DNA of 64,000 nt from Scenedesmus sp. ARA3. Taxonomy: Eukaryota > Chlorophyta > Chlorophyceae > Sphaeropleales > Scenedesmaceae. Below are positions 11,342-24,415 of the stretch, one piece after another. The position numbers and the translations under genes were made by a program. Location: assembly GCA_004335835.1 (NCBI GenBank), contig RWJK01001528.1:1-64000 (forward strand), read 5' to 3'. Numbering within the stretch: position 1 is the first letter of the stretch; each line of letters opens with the position of its first letter. The notes below the pieces were generated by a model that was given only the letters and a program-made list of their open reading frames with translations, had not been told where the DNA came from and searched no databases.

Positions 11342-14187
11342 ATGCTTACGGCAGCAGTGCCACAGCTGCTGCGGGCAGCTCAGGTGCTGCCTCAAGCTCT
11401 TTCGGCAGTATCATTCTTGCATACAACGTCGGAGGTGTCTCAGCCAGTGGCAAAGGCAGCAGAGGCGAAACCAGCTCTCTTCAAGGTATGCAGACTTACC
11501 TGCTGTTGCCGAGCACGGCTTGTGTATTGTATACGTATTCGTTTGGTTGGTTGATCAGAGTGTCGCGCGCAGCAGAGCGTCGTATGGCGGTTGCTGATGG
11601 GGCAACAGCCAGCAGCAGTGTCGGGACCACTGGTCCGGGAACCACTACTGCTCCATGCATTGTGTATGGCAAAACCGTTGACTGCATGTTGTTGACGCTC
11701 TCCATATGCTTTGCTATATATTCAACGCTGGTAGCAGCTGGTGTTCTTCTATGATGAGGCTGGCCCTGTTTTTGCACTGACCACAGTAGCCAGCAAGCTG
11801 CTGCAGGAAACCCCTGCAGCAGTGCAGCAGCACATGCAGCGTCTGGTTGTAGGACATAACACCCAGCATAGGATGAGAGCAGCTAGCTGCAGCAGCAACG
11901 CATGAGAAGCAGCAGCTGCAGCAGCAACAGAGCACTGGCCTCGCACCAGCTGTAGGCTGGGCATGCAGACAGGGCAGCATGCTTCCACAAAGACACACAC
12001 AGCACCACCTGCAGCAGCTCTTACTGTGCACATGCATGGTCTGTCTGTTTCAAGTGCGCAGCAGCCTACAGCTGTGTGTCTCTCTGAGCGGCTACTGCAC
12101 ACACACGGCATTTTCAGCAATCGTCTTTTCAAATGCTTGGCCTGCACGCATGCAAGTCTTCTCCGTGTATTGCTTGTTGCTCTCCCCCACATAATTTGCA
12201 CTGCCATACACACTGTTTCTCTGTAGGAGTTTTAGTGTATTGCTGGAACACGGACGCTCAGTTTGTAAAACACATCTCGACACAAGGTTTTCACTCCACA
12301 TGTGTGCTTTGGGGACTGCTGTCTGTGCTTGCAGGAGTGTCCAGGTGTACTGCTGGAACCACGATGCGCCCGAGGCCCTCAATACCATTAGCAGCCCTCT
12401 ATGTCACAGATATGCCCCTGTTACTCCTCTGTTACTTCACACTGTGCAGGAGTTCCAGGTGTACCGCTGGAACCCTGATGCACCAGAGGCGCCAAAGTAC
12501 GTGTCCTACAAGGTTGACATCAACGCCTGCGGGCCCATGATGCTGGACGTGCTGCTCAAGATCAAAGACGAGCAGGACCAGACGCTGGCACTCAGGAGGT
12601 CCTGCAGGTGCGCGTGGTTTCGTCCTGGCAACAGCAGCTGATGTAGAGAACTCGTATCTGTTTCGTAGCAGCTGTCGACCTGTAGCAGCGCAGCACACCC
12701 AGCGCAGCAGCACGTGGTGTCGTGTGTGTGCACATTTACGCATGGCTGTGGGCCCATGATGCTGGACGTGCTGCTGAAGATCGAAGATGAGCAGGACCAG
12801 ACGCTGGCGCTGCGGCGCTCCTGCAGGTGCGCATGGCTGTTCCTGTGGCAGCAGCTGCCTGTGTGGGGCCAGGGCAGGGGCATTTGTGGCTCCCGCACCG
12901 TCTTCAAACCCGTTTGGTCTTACAACACATGCCTTTCCACCCCACATGCGCGCAGGGAGGGCTTCTGCGGCTCGTGTGCCATGGACCTCACCCGCCACAC
13001 ACAACCTGGCTCGTTCATTACATGACAGAACATCACCTGTAACATCACCTGTAACATCACCTGTCACATCGCATGCATGCAGGAAGGCATCTGCGGCACC
13101 TGCGCCATGAGCATCAACGGCCGCACACAAACGTTTGCGTGTAACATGACGTGAAACAGGTTATCCAGCTTGCATATTATCGCAGGGAGGGCATCTGTGG
13201 CTCCTGTGCCATGAACATCCACGGCAGTACACAACGTGCTAACTCATTGCTTGATATTATAGATGACAAGACTTGTAACACATGTAATTGCAGGGAGGGC
13301 ATCTGCGGCTCCTGTGCCATGAACATCGACGGCCAGGACAACCTGGCCTGCTTCAGGCGGCCATGCAAAACCTGCTTCTGTATTTACATCAAATGTTTGT
13401 TCACCTTGTGTGCCTGCAGGGAGGGCATCTGTGGCTCCTGTGCCATGAACATTGATGGCCAGAACAACCTGGCCTGCCTGAGCAAGGTCAACAGGGACCC
13501 GGCCAAGGCCAGCCGCGTGGCGCCGCTGCCGCACATGTTTGTGGTGAAGGACCTGGTTGTGGACATGAGCAACTTTTACAGCCAGTACAAGAGCATCAAG
13601 CCCTACCTGCAGAAGAAGGGCAGGTGGGCTGCAGGGTTTAGGGTTTTGGGTCAAGTTGCTGGGGTTTTAGCAGTGTTAGGGGTTTGGGCTGCAGGGGTGT
13701 TTGTTTGTGGTCAAGGACCTGGTTGTGGACATGAGCAACTTCTACAGCCAGTACAAGAGCATCAAGCCCTACCTGCAGAAGAAGGGCAGGTGAGGCTGCA
13801 GGGTTTAGGGTTTATTGGGCTTTGCAGGGTTTAGGCAGGGTTTTGGGCTGCAGGGGTGTTAGTTTGTGGTGAAGGACCTGGTTGTGGACATGAGCAACTT
13901 CTACAGCCAGTACAAGTCCATCAAGCCCTACCTGCAGAAGAAGGGCAGGTGGGCTACATGGTTCAGGGTTCTGGGTATCCTTGCCAGGGAATAGCAAAGA
14001 GGGTTACATTTGCTTGCATCACTCTTTGCACTTTCAACACCCTGCAACTTGTGGCATCTCCTTTGCAGTTACCTGCAGCTATGGTCCCACTGCATTGGAA
14101 GAGGAGATTCGAGTCCAGGGACAGCCTCTTGCAAAACTCTCTCAAACTGTTTGTCAGCCAATGCTCCTGTCCACGTATTGGTGGTGG

Positions 14188-14235
<48 letters not shown>

Positions 14236-14344
14236 AGTTCCGACCCCAACGCGCCCAAGAAGGAGATCTTCCAGTCCAAGGACAGCCGCTTGCATCATTC
14301 TTTCAGCATACTGCATGCAACATAACCTCCTGCCAACATAAGTG

Positions 14345-14383
<39 letters not shown>

Positions 14384-14492
14384 AGTTCCGACCCCAACGC
14401 TCCCAAGGAGGAGGTCTTCCAGTCCAAGGACAGCCGCCTGCATCATTCTTTCAGCATACTGCATGCAACATAACCTCCTGCCAACATAAGTG

Positions 14493-14540
<48 letters not shown>

Positions 14541-14649
14541 AGTTTCGACCCCAACGCGCCCAAGAAGGAGATCTTCCAGTCCAAGGACAGCCGCTTGCAT
14601 CATTCTTTCAGCGTACTGCATGCAACATAACCTCCTGCCAACATAAGTG

Positions 14650-14685
<36 letters not shown>

Positions 14686-15585
14686 CGCAGCTCCGACCCC
14701 AACGCTCCCAAGAAGGAGATCTTCCAGTCCAAGGACAGCCGCGCCAAGCTGGACGGGCTGTACGAGTGCATCCTGTGCGCCTGCTGCTCCACAAGCTGCC
14801 CCAGCTACTGGTGGAACCAGGACAAGTACCTGGGCCCCGCGGTGCTGCTGCAGGCCTACAGGTGCGAGGGTTTAGGGTTTGAGCTGCGGTGTAGGGTTCG
14901 AGGGTTTGGCTGTGGTGTTTAGGGTGCAGCTGCCCCAGCTACTGGTGGAACCAGGACAAGTACCTCGGCCCTGCAGTGCTGCTGCAGGCCTACAGGTGCG
15001 CTGCTTTCTGTTTCAACCGTTTGTTTATTGCCTGGTACAACCACCACATGCACCAAGGCAAGTACCTGGGGCCCGTAGTGCTGCTGCCAGGCCCACAGGT
15101 GTGTCTCTTGCGGCATCTATGTCTCCTTCACAATAGCTCCTGTTGAGTTTCAACTGCACCAGCTTCCAGACACTGCCATGTCAGGTAGGCGGTTGGCACT
15201 TAGTATTACCCGTATGCATGCATGGCTGCTTCCTCTGCTGATGCTGCTGTTTGTGCTGCTGCTACTGCTGCTGCTGATGCTGATGCTGGCCAGGTGGGTG
15301 ATTGACAGCCGTGACGACTTCACTGCTGAGCGGCTGGCACACCTGGACGACGCCTACAAGCTGTACCGCTGCAAGGTGAGCCGACAGGGGCTGCTGACAA
15401 GGAGATGAATATTATATCATGTTTAATGAATAGTTGTATGTATTATATATAATATATATGAATATTGTCATCAGTGGTTGAGTCACATCATTTTCCTGAC
15501 GAGGTGTCACGTGCAAGTAGCATGCCAGCAGTCCTGTGCTGGGCCGCATATGTTTTTTTCAGCAGTTGTCGGTTTTGACTTTCTC

Positions 15586-15630
<45 letters not shown>

Positions 15631-15744
15631 CCATCATCATCACAGACCATCATGAACTGCAGCCAGACCTGCCCCAAGGGCCTCAACCCGGGCAAGGCCA
15701 TCGCAAAGATCAAGCAGAGCCTGCACAAGGGCTCTCCGGTGTAA
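11342..15744 (+). CDS. SDHB: Succinate dehydrogenase iron-sulphur subunit (complex II)
   Basis: Carries electrons from the FAD subunit to ubiquinone in the mitochondrial inner membrane. Exons join(11342..11485, 12450..12607, 13420..13623, 14691..14861, 15294..15375, 15646..15744) give 285 residues, close to other SDHB proteins. The first ~40 residues form a basic mitochondrial presequence. The ferredoxin-like domain has [17 protein letters not shown] and the [2Fe-2S] ligands in [16 protein letters not shown]. The C-terminal domain has the [4Fe-4S] motif [17 protein letters not shown] and the [3Fe-4S] motif [16 protein letters not shown]. All cluster cysteines are present. A spurious upstream frame extends the first exon, but ATG 11342 gives the normal presequence. 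Every coding intron carries exon fragments. Confidence 0.96.
12226..12449 (+). repeat. Two upstream partial copies of SDHB exon 2
   Basis: Near 12226-12262 and 12334-12390 the start of exon 12450 ([14 protein letters not shown]) is repeated with an acceptor-like AG and substitutions such as [12 protein letters not shown]. Confidence 0.85.
12744..12832 (+). repeat. Downstream copy of SDHB exon 2
   Basis: Repeats [20 protein letters not shown] through RRSC and ends at the donor CAG|GTGCGC. It differs from the real exon by one Lys-to-Glu codon and a few silent changes. Confidence 0.9.
12952..13419 (+). repeat. Four upstream partial copies of SDHB exon 3
   Basis: Copies beginning near 12955, 13081, 13185 and 13293 each repeat the acceptor and the [2Fe-2S] ligand segment [11 protein letters not shown], then diverge. 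The substitutions [10 protein letters not shown] and [10 protein letters not shown] keep both cysteines. The complete exon is the fifth copy. Confidence 0.9.
13700..13950 (+). repeat. Two downstream partial copies of SDHB exon 3
   Basis: Copies at about 13708-13789 and 13868-13947 repeat [17 protein letters not shown] through LQKKG and end at GGGCAG|GTGAGG or GTGGGC. The intron between them also repeats, with a TTTAGGGTTT-like motif. Confidence 0.9.
14080..14690 (+). repeat. Array of upstream copies of SDHB exon 4 with (CTG)n tracts
   Basis: A degenerate copy lies near 14085. Three good copies begin near 14236, 14385 and 14541, with the true exon at 14691. The unit of about 150 nt is (CTG)n, CAG, the segment [17 protein letters not shown], then a conserved intron stretch ending TAAGTGTG. 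The CTG tract differs in length between units. Confidence 0.92.
14925..15110 (+). repeat. Two downstream partial copies of SDHB exon 4
   Basis: Near 14930-14997 and 15033-15100 the exon end [20 protein letters not shown] is repeated, first nearly exactly and then with substitutions. Each is followed by GGTG. Confidence 0.85.
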
Positions 15745-15754
15745 ACTGGCAGCT

Positions 15755-15764
15755 TGCGACTGCT

Positions 15765-15796
<32 letters not shown>

Positions 15797-15908
15797 GTTT
15801 TGACAAGGCCATTGCAAAGATCAAGCAGAGCCTGCACAAGGGCTCCCCGGTGTAACTGGGTTTTGATTCATCCAGGGATGCAGCGCAGCTGCCTCGCACA
15901 GGCCGGCC

Positions 15909-15943
<35 letters not shown>

Positions 15944-16060
15944 GCCTGTGCTGAGCTCAAGCAGGGCCTGCACATTGGCCTGCGTCTTAAAGAAGCATGT
16001 TGCTGCAGCAGCAGCCGCAGCAGTTGCTGGACAGGGTTTGGCAAGGCCATGGCCATGTGG
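15755..16060 (+). repeat. Copies of the SDHB C-terminus in the 3' UTR
   Basis: After the stop, 15799-15855 repeats [16 protein letters not shown] with its own TAA. A weaker copy lies near 15950-15980. Both are preceded by (CAG)n. Confidence 0.85.
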
Positions 16061-16434
16061 CAAGATCTGCAGTTGCAGGCAAGCAGCCGCAGCTGGTGGC
16101 ACTTGGTGTGAGTCAGCAAGCGCCACTGCAAGCATTCAAGCAGCAACTGCTGCTGGCTGCGGCGCAGGCATGCATCACTATTAGTTGTTGCTGGCAGGCA
16201 TGCACTGTGGCTGGTTTTTGTCTGTGCCTGTCTGGGGAGGTTTCCAGCCAGCTGTGAGCCTGTGGCGTGCTTCATGTGCAGAAGGCGTACACCTCGCTAC
16301 ACTGTGCTGGTGCTGCTGGGCTGCTGCATGTGGTGCCTTGCAGTCTGATGCTGCAAAACAGCTTGACAACGTTTAACTGCGGACTGGGAACTGGCAATGG
16401 ATGTAGGATTGTAGATGTAGACTGTGTATGATGG

Positions 16435-16511
16435 CTGCCTTTAGTAAGCTTGTGTCTCTTGGGGATGGCTTCGGAAGCCATCACCAAGAGACACAAGCTC
16501 GCTAAAGGCAG
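16435..16511. ncRNA. Long near-perfect hairpin, possible small-RNA precursor
   Basis: Arms 16435-16471 and 16475-16511 pair over 37 nt with about three mismatches or wobbles, closed by a 3-nt loop. No open reading frame accounts for it. It could be a microRNA-type precursor, a tiny inverted-repeat element or a transcript-end structure. Confidence 0.45.
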
Positions 16512-16587
16512 TCTTGAGTAAATGAACTGGCAGTAGTGCTGATGTGTCTTCTAATTGTTTTCCGTGCTGCAACTCGCACGTTGAAGT

Positions 16588-16612
16588 TGCTCTCTCTCTC
16601 TCTCTCTCTTTG
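16588..16612 (+). repeat. (TC)n microsatellite
   Basis: About ten CT dinucleotides in the intergenic region after SDHB. Confidence 0.9.
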
Positions 16613-17525
16613 CAAGAGCGCCTGCCATTGGCTGTCCAAGCTGGCGAGCTACCAATGTAACATCAACTTGAAAGGTATGCACGACTGCTGGCAAACTGTT
16701 TCAAAGTTGACATGACAGGTTAGCTGGCGTGGTTAACCATGCCAACGTTGGCTCAGGCGATGCCATCGCAGTGCGATATCTTTAGTCAATGTTACACAGC
16801 AGTGGCACCAGTCAGCAGCTGGCCATGCTCAGCCAAACACCCCAGCCTTACACCACCGCAGCTGACACAGCTGTACACGCGCCAAATGTACAGCACAGTG
16901 TACTGAGTACACGGCAACAACTTATGCAGCCTGGCAGCCTGCCGGCCACTGATGCAGTTACTCACTGCTTGAAGCTGCACGTCCCATCCACATATGCTAG
17001 CGTTACCCAATGCGCGGCCTGTTGCCCAGGTGGGGCGAGGGTACCATGCTCCTGCCGTTACTGGCGGCAGCGGGACCCTGCTGCAGCAGGCGCTGCACCC
17101 GCTGCTCATGCCAAGCTGCTTTGCCGAGCAGAGCACACATCAGAGACCAAGCAACTGCCTGATTCTGGCACCACTTGTAGATGAATAACACAACATCCAT
17201 GAACATTCTATGGTTGTAGTTTATCTACCTGTTTGCTCGCTCAACGTAATGTACAACGCAGCCCAGCTTCTGCAACAGCAGCCTCAAGACCGCATGTCCA
17301 GCACGGCGAAGGCAGCTTCAGCTCGCCATCCAACGCGTCCCGCTGCTGTCATTCTGAAGTGCTCCATGCAACATGCAGCGACAGCAGCGGATGACAGAGC
17401 ACATGCCCAGTGCCACCCCTGCAACCACTGCCAGCGCTGCAGCCGCTGCACATGTCAAGCTGCGGCGCAGCACACACAAACAACGCAGACAAAGCCATGC
17501 AGATGCAGTGATGGACACTTTGTAA

Positions 17526-17743
17526 TCAGAACTGCATGTCCAGTGGCGGGAATGCGCGCAGCCGCAGCTTCAACTCGATCTCCAACAAATCGCCCTCTTT
17601 TGAATCTGAGACATCCCCAGCATGCAGCGACAGCAGCGGCTGCCGCAGCTCGATCCCTTGCAGATCCAACGATAAGCTGCTGAAAAACTTAGCCATACCA
17701 GAAGCCACCATCTGCGCCCCTTGCGGGTCAGTTGCCGGCTTCG

Positions 17744-17782
<39 letters not shown>

Positions 17783-18001
17783 CGGCAGCCTGCGGCGCAT
17801 CACTGCTGCTGCTGCTGCAGATGTGCTGCGCGCCGACTTGCAGCTGCCCCCTCACTCCCCCTGGTCCCACTTTGCCGGGCAGCATGACCAGTCGGTAGCG
17901 CTCCCCGTTGGCTGCCCAGGTGCCGCTGAAGTGCACACTGTTGCTGCTGTGGTTGATCACAACTGAGTCCTTGTCAAAGTGGAATGGGTGTCCCTGTAGA
18001 T

Positions 18002-18048
<47 letters not shown>

Positions 18049-19407
18049 CGGTGTCTTGTTGGTGCCGCTGAAGTGTACACTGTTGTTGCTGTGGTTGATG
18101 ACCACTGAGTCCTTGTCAAAGTGGAAGGGGTGGCCCTGCAGGGTGCAGCAGCAGCAGCAGCAACAGCAGCAGCGGCAGCACTGTATGTCGAACTGAGCTG
18201 CATTGCGGTTGCTACTGTGGTTGATCACGACTGAGTCCCTGTCAAAAAGGAAGGGGTGTCCCTGCAGGGTGCAGCAGCAGCAGCACTTTATGTCGAACTG
18301 AACTGCGTTGCTGTTGCTACTGTGGTTGATCACCACTGAGTCCTTGTCAAAGATGAAGAGATGGTCCTGTGGGGTGCAGCAGAAAGAGCAGGAGCAGTTG
18401 TTTTGCAGGTGGTGCCGCTGAAGTGTACACTGTTGTTGCTGTGGTTGATCACCACTGAGTCCTTGTCAAAGTGGAACGTTTGGCCCTCCAGGACGCAGCA
18501 GCAGCAGCAGTCACAACAGCAAGTGGGACTTTACATACATGACGTTGCTGTTCAAAGCAACAACAGCAGTTGCTACTACGCAGCCTGCCAGCCGTACTTC
18601 CAGCCCCTTTTTCCCTGCAAGCTGAGCTTGGGTCACCTCACATGTACAGCAGTCGCCGCAGCAGCTCGGAACAGTGGGTGGCAGACAAAGTTGCCCATGT
18701 CTTTGCCAGACAGGTGGATGCGCACACGGCCAGCCGGCACGTTGCTCATGCGCACTTTCTGCTGCCACAACAGAGCACTGGTGTCCACCTGCATGGTACC
18801 GATGTCAACCTGCGGCAGCAGCAGCAGCAGCAGTGGACATTGTTCAGTCACGGTTGTGCGCAGAGCTGGGGGTGCCCCTGCTGTCAATATAGCTGTTGCT
18901 GCGTAGGGCGCTCGACATCTCAAACCTCGAGACAGTCAGGACACGTGGCAGCTGCAGTGTCACCACTGCTGCGATGTTACGTATACAGCTGTGCAGAGCT
19001 TGTTGTAGGGAAGCAGTCTACTCCTACAGCGTCACTGCACAGCTCTCACCAGCTGCGTCACTGCACAGCTCTCACCAGCTGCGTCACTGCANNNNNNNNN
19101 NNNNNNNNNNNNNNNNNNNNNNNNNNNNNNNNNNNNNNNNNNNNNNNNNNNNNNNNNNGCGTCACTGCACAGCTCTCACCAGCTGCGTCACTGCACAGCT
19201 CTCACCAGCTGCGTCACTGCACAGCTCTCACCAGCTGCGTCACTGCACAGCTCTCACCAGCTGCGTCACTGCACAGCTCTCACCAGCTGCGTCACTGCAC
19301 AGCTCTCACCAGCTGCGTCACTGCACAGCTCTCACCTCTAGCCGGTGTGCTGTCATGTTGAGAGGCGTCACCCAGTGCCGCCCCTCGATGCTCAGTGCGT
19401 CAAACCT

Positions 19408-19466
<59 letters not shown>

Positions 19467-19611
19467 GCGACCACGAGTAAAACCAGCTGTAGCACAGCAG
19501 CCCAACCTGTGCATGTGTGGAAACTGGCAGCTGGTGGCCTTGTGCTGTGCGCTGCAATAGCTGCTTGCCATCAAGAAGCGCATCGCAGCAGCCCCACTCC
19601 GCTGCTGCTGC

Positions 19612-19660
<49 letters not shown>

Positions 19661-19923
19661 ATTTCTCATCCGCCGTCCCATGCGTCACACGCCACGTCAG
19701 CAGCCACCAGCCGGTACTGCGATAGCGTTCCACCGGCCTTACATCACACTGCTGCTGCTTTTAGTGCTCACCTGCCGTCGAGCAGCCCCAATGCCTCACA
19801 TGTCATGTCAGCTTGTAACCGGTAATGGCAATGCTGCTGCTGCTGCTGCTCTTATCCCTCACCTGCCATCCAGCAGCCCCATTACGTCACAGGCCACATC
19901 AGCAGCCACCAGGCGGTACTGGC

Positions 19924-19961
<38 letters not shown>

Positions 19962-22900
19962 GGATCTCACCTGCCGTCAAGCAGCCCCATTGCGTCACAG
20001 GCCACGTCAGCTTGAACTATGCTGTACTGCGCCAGTCGATTCTTCAGTGACAGCTCCATCACAGTGCGCATGACACTAGCGGTCTGCAGGGCATGGCGCA
20101 GCGCAAGATAGTTTGGGAAATCATTTGAATGACTAGCAACAATTGACAACACATATGAATAGCAACAATATAACAACACATATGCCGAGTTTTGCATGAG
20201 GGTGAATTGGAGGACAGCAGTTGTGCTGTCCAAGACCTGCGCTCACATCCTGCGGGTGACATGTGTCTGAGTCGGCACGGGCTTGCTGATACAGAGTAAT
20301 CACGAAAAACAAAAAGAAATATGTACAGCCGCACAGTGGTTGAAATGATTGCACGACAGCACCGCACAGGATGCTAGCCTTTCTGGCAACACAGCACACC
20401 TACACACCAGCTGCTGGAGTGTCGATCATTCATGCCATGCAGCGCAGGTTGCTGTGCAGAACTCAATGCTCATGTTCACACAGCTGCTCCTGGTTGCGCA
20501 TTTGCCACAGATGCAGGGCTGCAAGGCTGATGTCAGCTGCGGGATGTAGCCAGCTGGACATAGCCAGGTGTGCCCCACTTGTCACGACTTCAGCTCAGGT
20601 AATAGTTTGATGAAATATTGAGATATTCATCGCATCACAAAGCTGCCTCTTACCACATCCTTGGACGGGGGCGCTGCCACATCAGTGCGCAAGCTCTGTG
20701 CCAGCAGGCCTGCGCAGCGCTGCTGCTGCTGCTGCCGAGGTGGCCGCAAGTTGCTGGCTGCTGCTGTTTTGCAAGGCAGGTGCCTGACATTGAGACGGTT
20801 CCCAGCAGTGATGCTGGCTTGCTGTCTTTGCAGCGCTGGCTGCATACTGAAAGGGCGCTGCTGCTGCTGCTGCTGCTGCTCTTGTGTTGCTGAGTCGGCC
20901 TTGAGGGTGCAAGACAGCTAGGCAGCAGGACTAAGTGGCATTATAAACATTATTTTGCTGCTGGGCAGCGTTGTGTTAACCAATGCGCTCGTGAGAGTGT
21001 CTTCACCACACAGAACAGCAGTTGTAGCAACTCAGTAGGGTCACACACATATGAGCTACCACCGAAACTTCTGCTCGGCTACTTATTTATCTGCATATAA
21101 ATATCGTAAACAACCGGGGCCAGTGTGTCTGGCTTCCAAGCGCAAAGGCCGAATGCGATCTTCGGATCTGTCAGGCCGCGTCATCTTGTAACGGTGCTGA
21201 TGCTACCGAAATCAGGATTGAACATCTAAAATTCGCATTCTATAACATAGTACGGGGTAACATGTTTCAAAATGCTGCTCAGAATCGCCTTGCACAGGCC
21301 CTGCACCTGCTGCTGTACTGCCCATGTGTGCAGTGCAGGGTGTGGCTGTAGCTGCACAGCCATCAGCAGCACACAGCTTGCAAATGCTTTTGCTTGACAA
21401 CAAATGTAACAAGCATTCTGATGCTTACACCCTCAGCTTGCCTTCGCCACACGGACCAGCACAGCCAATTCAACTTCAACCAAGGAAGCACACACGAAAA
21501 ATTTGGCTTGCGCTATGCGCTGGCTGAGCTTAATGCAACCGCCTGTTGCTGCGCCGCCCTACAGGGGGCAGTAGTAGCAGTGGGCGGGCAGCTGCTCAGA
21601 CGAAGCCGGCGCCCGCGCTGCAAAGAAAAGCTGGCATCTACCCTGTGACTATGAGCCTGCTGCCGCCACTGCCTCCGCCGCCTTGGCGGGTCATAGCAGC
21701 AGCCAGCGCCTAGCTGCTCAAATGGAGCCGGCACAATTCGGCAGGAAAAAAGCAGGCACTCGGCTTGAAAGCGACTGCCTCTGCTGCTGCTGCGGCCGCT
21801 GCGGCTACTGCCTCCGTCTCCCTGGTGGGTCATAGCAGCAGCCGGCACCCAGCTTCTCAAATGGGCTGGGCGTCATGCTGCAAGGAAAGCTCGCGTTTGA
21901 GATGTAGCTCTGCGCTGCCTGGTCGAGCACGGTGTGGCAGGTGGCAGCATGCAGACTGCACATGCCCAGCGGCAGAGGAGTTTCTCAGCCCCGTGTGTGG
22001 TCCAGATACTATAGTAGCATTACTTCGGCTGCCGAGCAGCACACCAAGCCTACTGCCGCCGCCTGCTATTTCTCCTCCTGCCTTGCGGGTCGCAGCAGCA
22101 GCCGGCACCTAGCTGCTCAGATGAGTCAGCGCCATGCTGCAGCAAAAAGCTGGCAATTGCCTGGAAAGGTTGATGCTGCTGCTTCTGCTGCTGCTTCTGC
22201 TGCTTCTCCGGTGCTGCGGCTACTGCCTCCGTCTCCTGGGTGGGTCATAGCAGCAGCCGGCGCCCAGCTGCTCAAAGGGAGCCGGCACCATGCTGCAGGG
22301 GAAGCTCGCGTTTGAGATGTAGCTCTGCGCTGCTAGGTCGAGCACGATGTGGCAGGTCTGCTTGGCAGTGGAGAACTCCTTGGGAGGCTGCAGGCAGGCA
22401 CAGAGTTGCAGGTGCAGGTACTTGAAAGCGAGTGCAGCTTGAACATCATGTACATTTAGTAGATGGTGCCAGGGCCGGCATGCCGCTAAAGCTCTCTCGA
22501 GCATATAGCCTTTGCGTTGACGATCATCGTAGTACACCCCAATATGCTCATGAATCACACACACACAGCAGCCACCTGCTGCAGGCATTGAGGGCTGCAG
22601 CCACATGCCGCTTTGGGCTGCACAGAAGGGGCATGCAAATGCTGCTGCTGCGGCATACAACCAGCACATAGCTGGCCTGAGTGGGCAAAAGCAAGCCTTT
22701 TCTGAGAGGTGCTGCACCTGTTCAATACCCTATGCCGGAGTGACGCAGCATAAACACAGCGCAAAAAGGCACACGCCCCAAACGGCACTCCGTGAGTCCC
22801 ACCCCAAACAGCAGCCACTCACCGCAGGTAGTGACGGCAGCAGCCACAAGCCGCTCTGCGCTGCACAGCATGGTCACGTCACTGCTGCTGCTGCGACATT

Positions 22901-24360
22901 GTCAGACATACAACCAGCAATTCACTGCTTGCAGAGAGAGGCGCTCACACGGGAAGAACCAACCCTTTGTGGCTATTTCGCCCCTACTCATCATACCAAT
23001 AGCGGACATGCAACACACTCATACAAATTCATAAGTCCCATTCCAAACTACAGCTCAGCTCCCAGTAGTAGTCCTCACCGCTGGTAGTGACGGCAGCAGC
23101 CACAAGCCGCTTTGGGTGGCTGCAGCGCCGCTGCTGCCAGCTGCCTGCATGGCCGCAAGCCCCGCCTGCAGCCGCTGGCACGGCAGGCCTCTCACTGAGT
23201 AGCCGCTGCAAAACAGAGCCGCAGCAAGAAGTAACACATCTTGTTTATGGAGGAGCGTTACATATTGAATGTGCCACGATGATAGCCATTGGAGCTTGTG
23301 TGAGAGGCATGTGTTGAGACGTGTGTTGAGACATGTGGCAAATGCAGCTGAAGCACAGTGCAGCCGCTGACACTGCAGCCCACGCAAGGAGTAGCTGCGT
23401 AGTTGCTGCAGAGCAGAGGTGCTAAGTTCAGGAAGCATTGATCAGTGAAGGCAAATCAGTGTCGTGGGTGTAACTGAAGCAGAGTGCAGCCGCTGACAAT
23501 GCAGCTCACGCACAAAGTAGTTGCTGCTGAGCAGAGGTGCAGGTAGGAGGGGAATGGTTTCAACGCTGATGACATCCGTTGCAGCTTGTCTGGCACAGGC
23601 TCTGCAAATGCGGCTGACGCCCAGTGCACACACTGTTCCTGCTTTTATGCACAACACCTGCAAGAGGCTGCTTATGCTGCTGCTTGCACAGGCTGTTGCA
23701 CCGCATCATAGAACAGCTTCTGCTGCTACAACAGCTGTGGCCCATACGCTGCAATCCAACAAGAAGGCAGTGTCTCGCATGAGCCACTCACTACAAATAG
23801 AGTGGTGGTGAGCGGTGGAAGTACAGGCCCGGGTTTAGGGTTGTCAGGTTGCAGCTGGAGGCGGCAGCTGGAGTTGCAGCACCTGCTGCTGCTGCAAGCG
23901 GGGTGTCTGCCAGTGTGGTGTTCAGAGGAAACACAGACACAGTCGGTGGGTGAGGTGCAGCAAAAGAGCACATCTATTTGCTCAGACACACTGCCAGGTG
24001 ACACCTTCAACACTTGGTACAGTCATCTTGCATTGCTTTTGCAATCGGGTAAGCACTAAACTGCGAAGGATCCTGAAGATTCAACTTGACCCTCCCCTCA
24101 TTCAGCCAGTTTACCTGGAATGCTTGCCCACACATTCACTGCTGGCCCCACCGCCTGCTTTGCTGCTTCACTGCTGCGCTATTAAGCAACGATAGACGTG
24201 AGAACCTCCACAGACCCCTCCACCCAGCATGTCACTTACCTGGTATGCTTGCCCATACATTCACTGCTGGCCCCACCGCCTGCTTCGCTGCTGCACTAGC
24301 CCGGGGCCTGCAGGCAAAGCTGAGCACCACAGCCTCATTAGAGCTGGACACTGCACAGCC

Positions 24361-24415
<55 letters not shown>

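Larger units (their letters stand above)
15745..17525. other. Convergent intergenic region
   Basis: Lies between the 3' ends of SDHB (+) and the unknown secreted protein (-). It holds SDHB C-terminal copies, a long hairpin at 16435-16511 and a (TC)n run. I see no protein-coding gene. Confidence 0.6.

Noticed and set aside
14190..14690. CRISPR-like array because of regular ~150-nt spacing
   Set aside because: Units are exon-intron duplicates with triplet runs, not short palindromic repeats with unique spacers, and the genome is eukaryotic.
15410..15470. AT-rich palindromic TATATATAATATATAT as an origin or promoter
   Set aside because: Lies inside an SDHB intron; simple AT sequence with nothing else to support a regulatory role.
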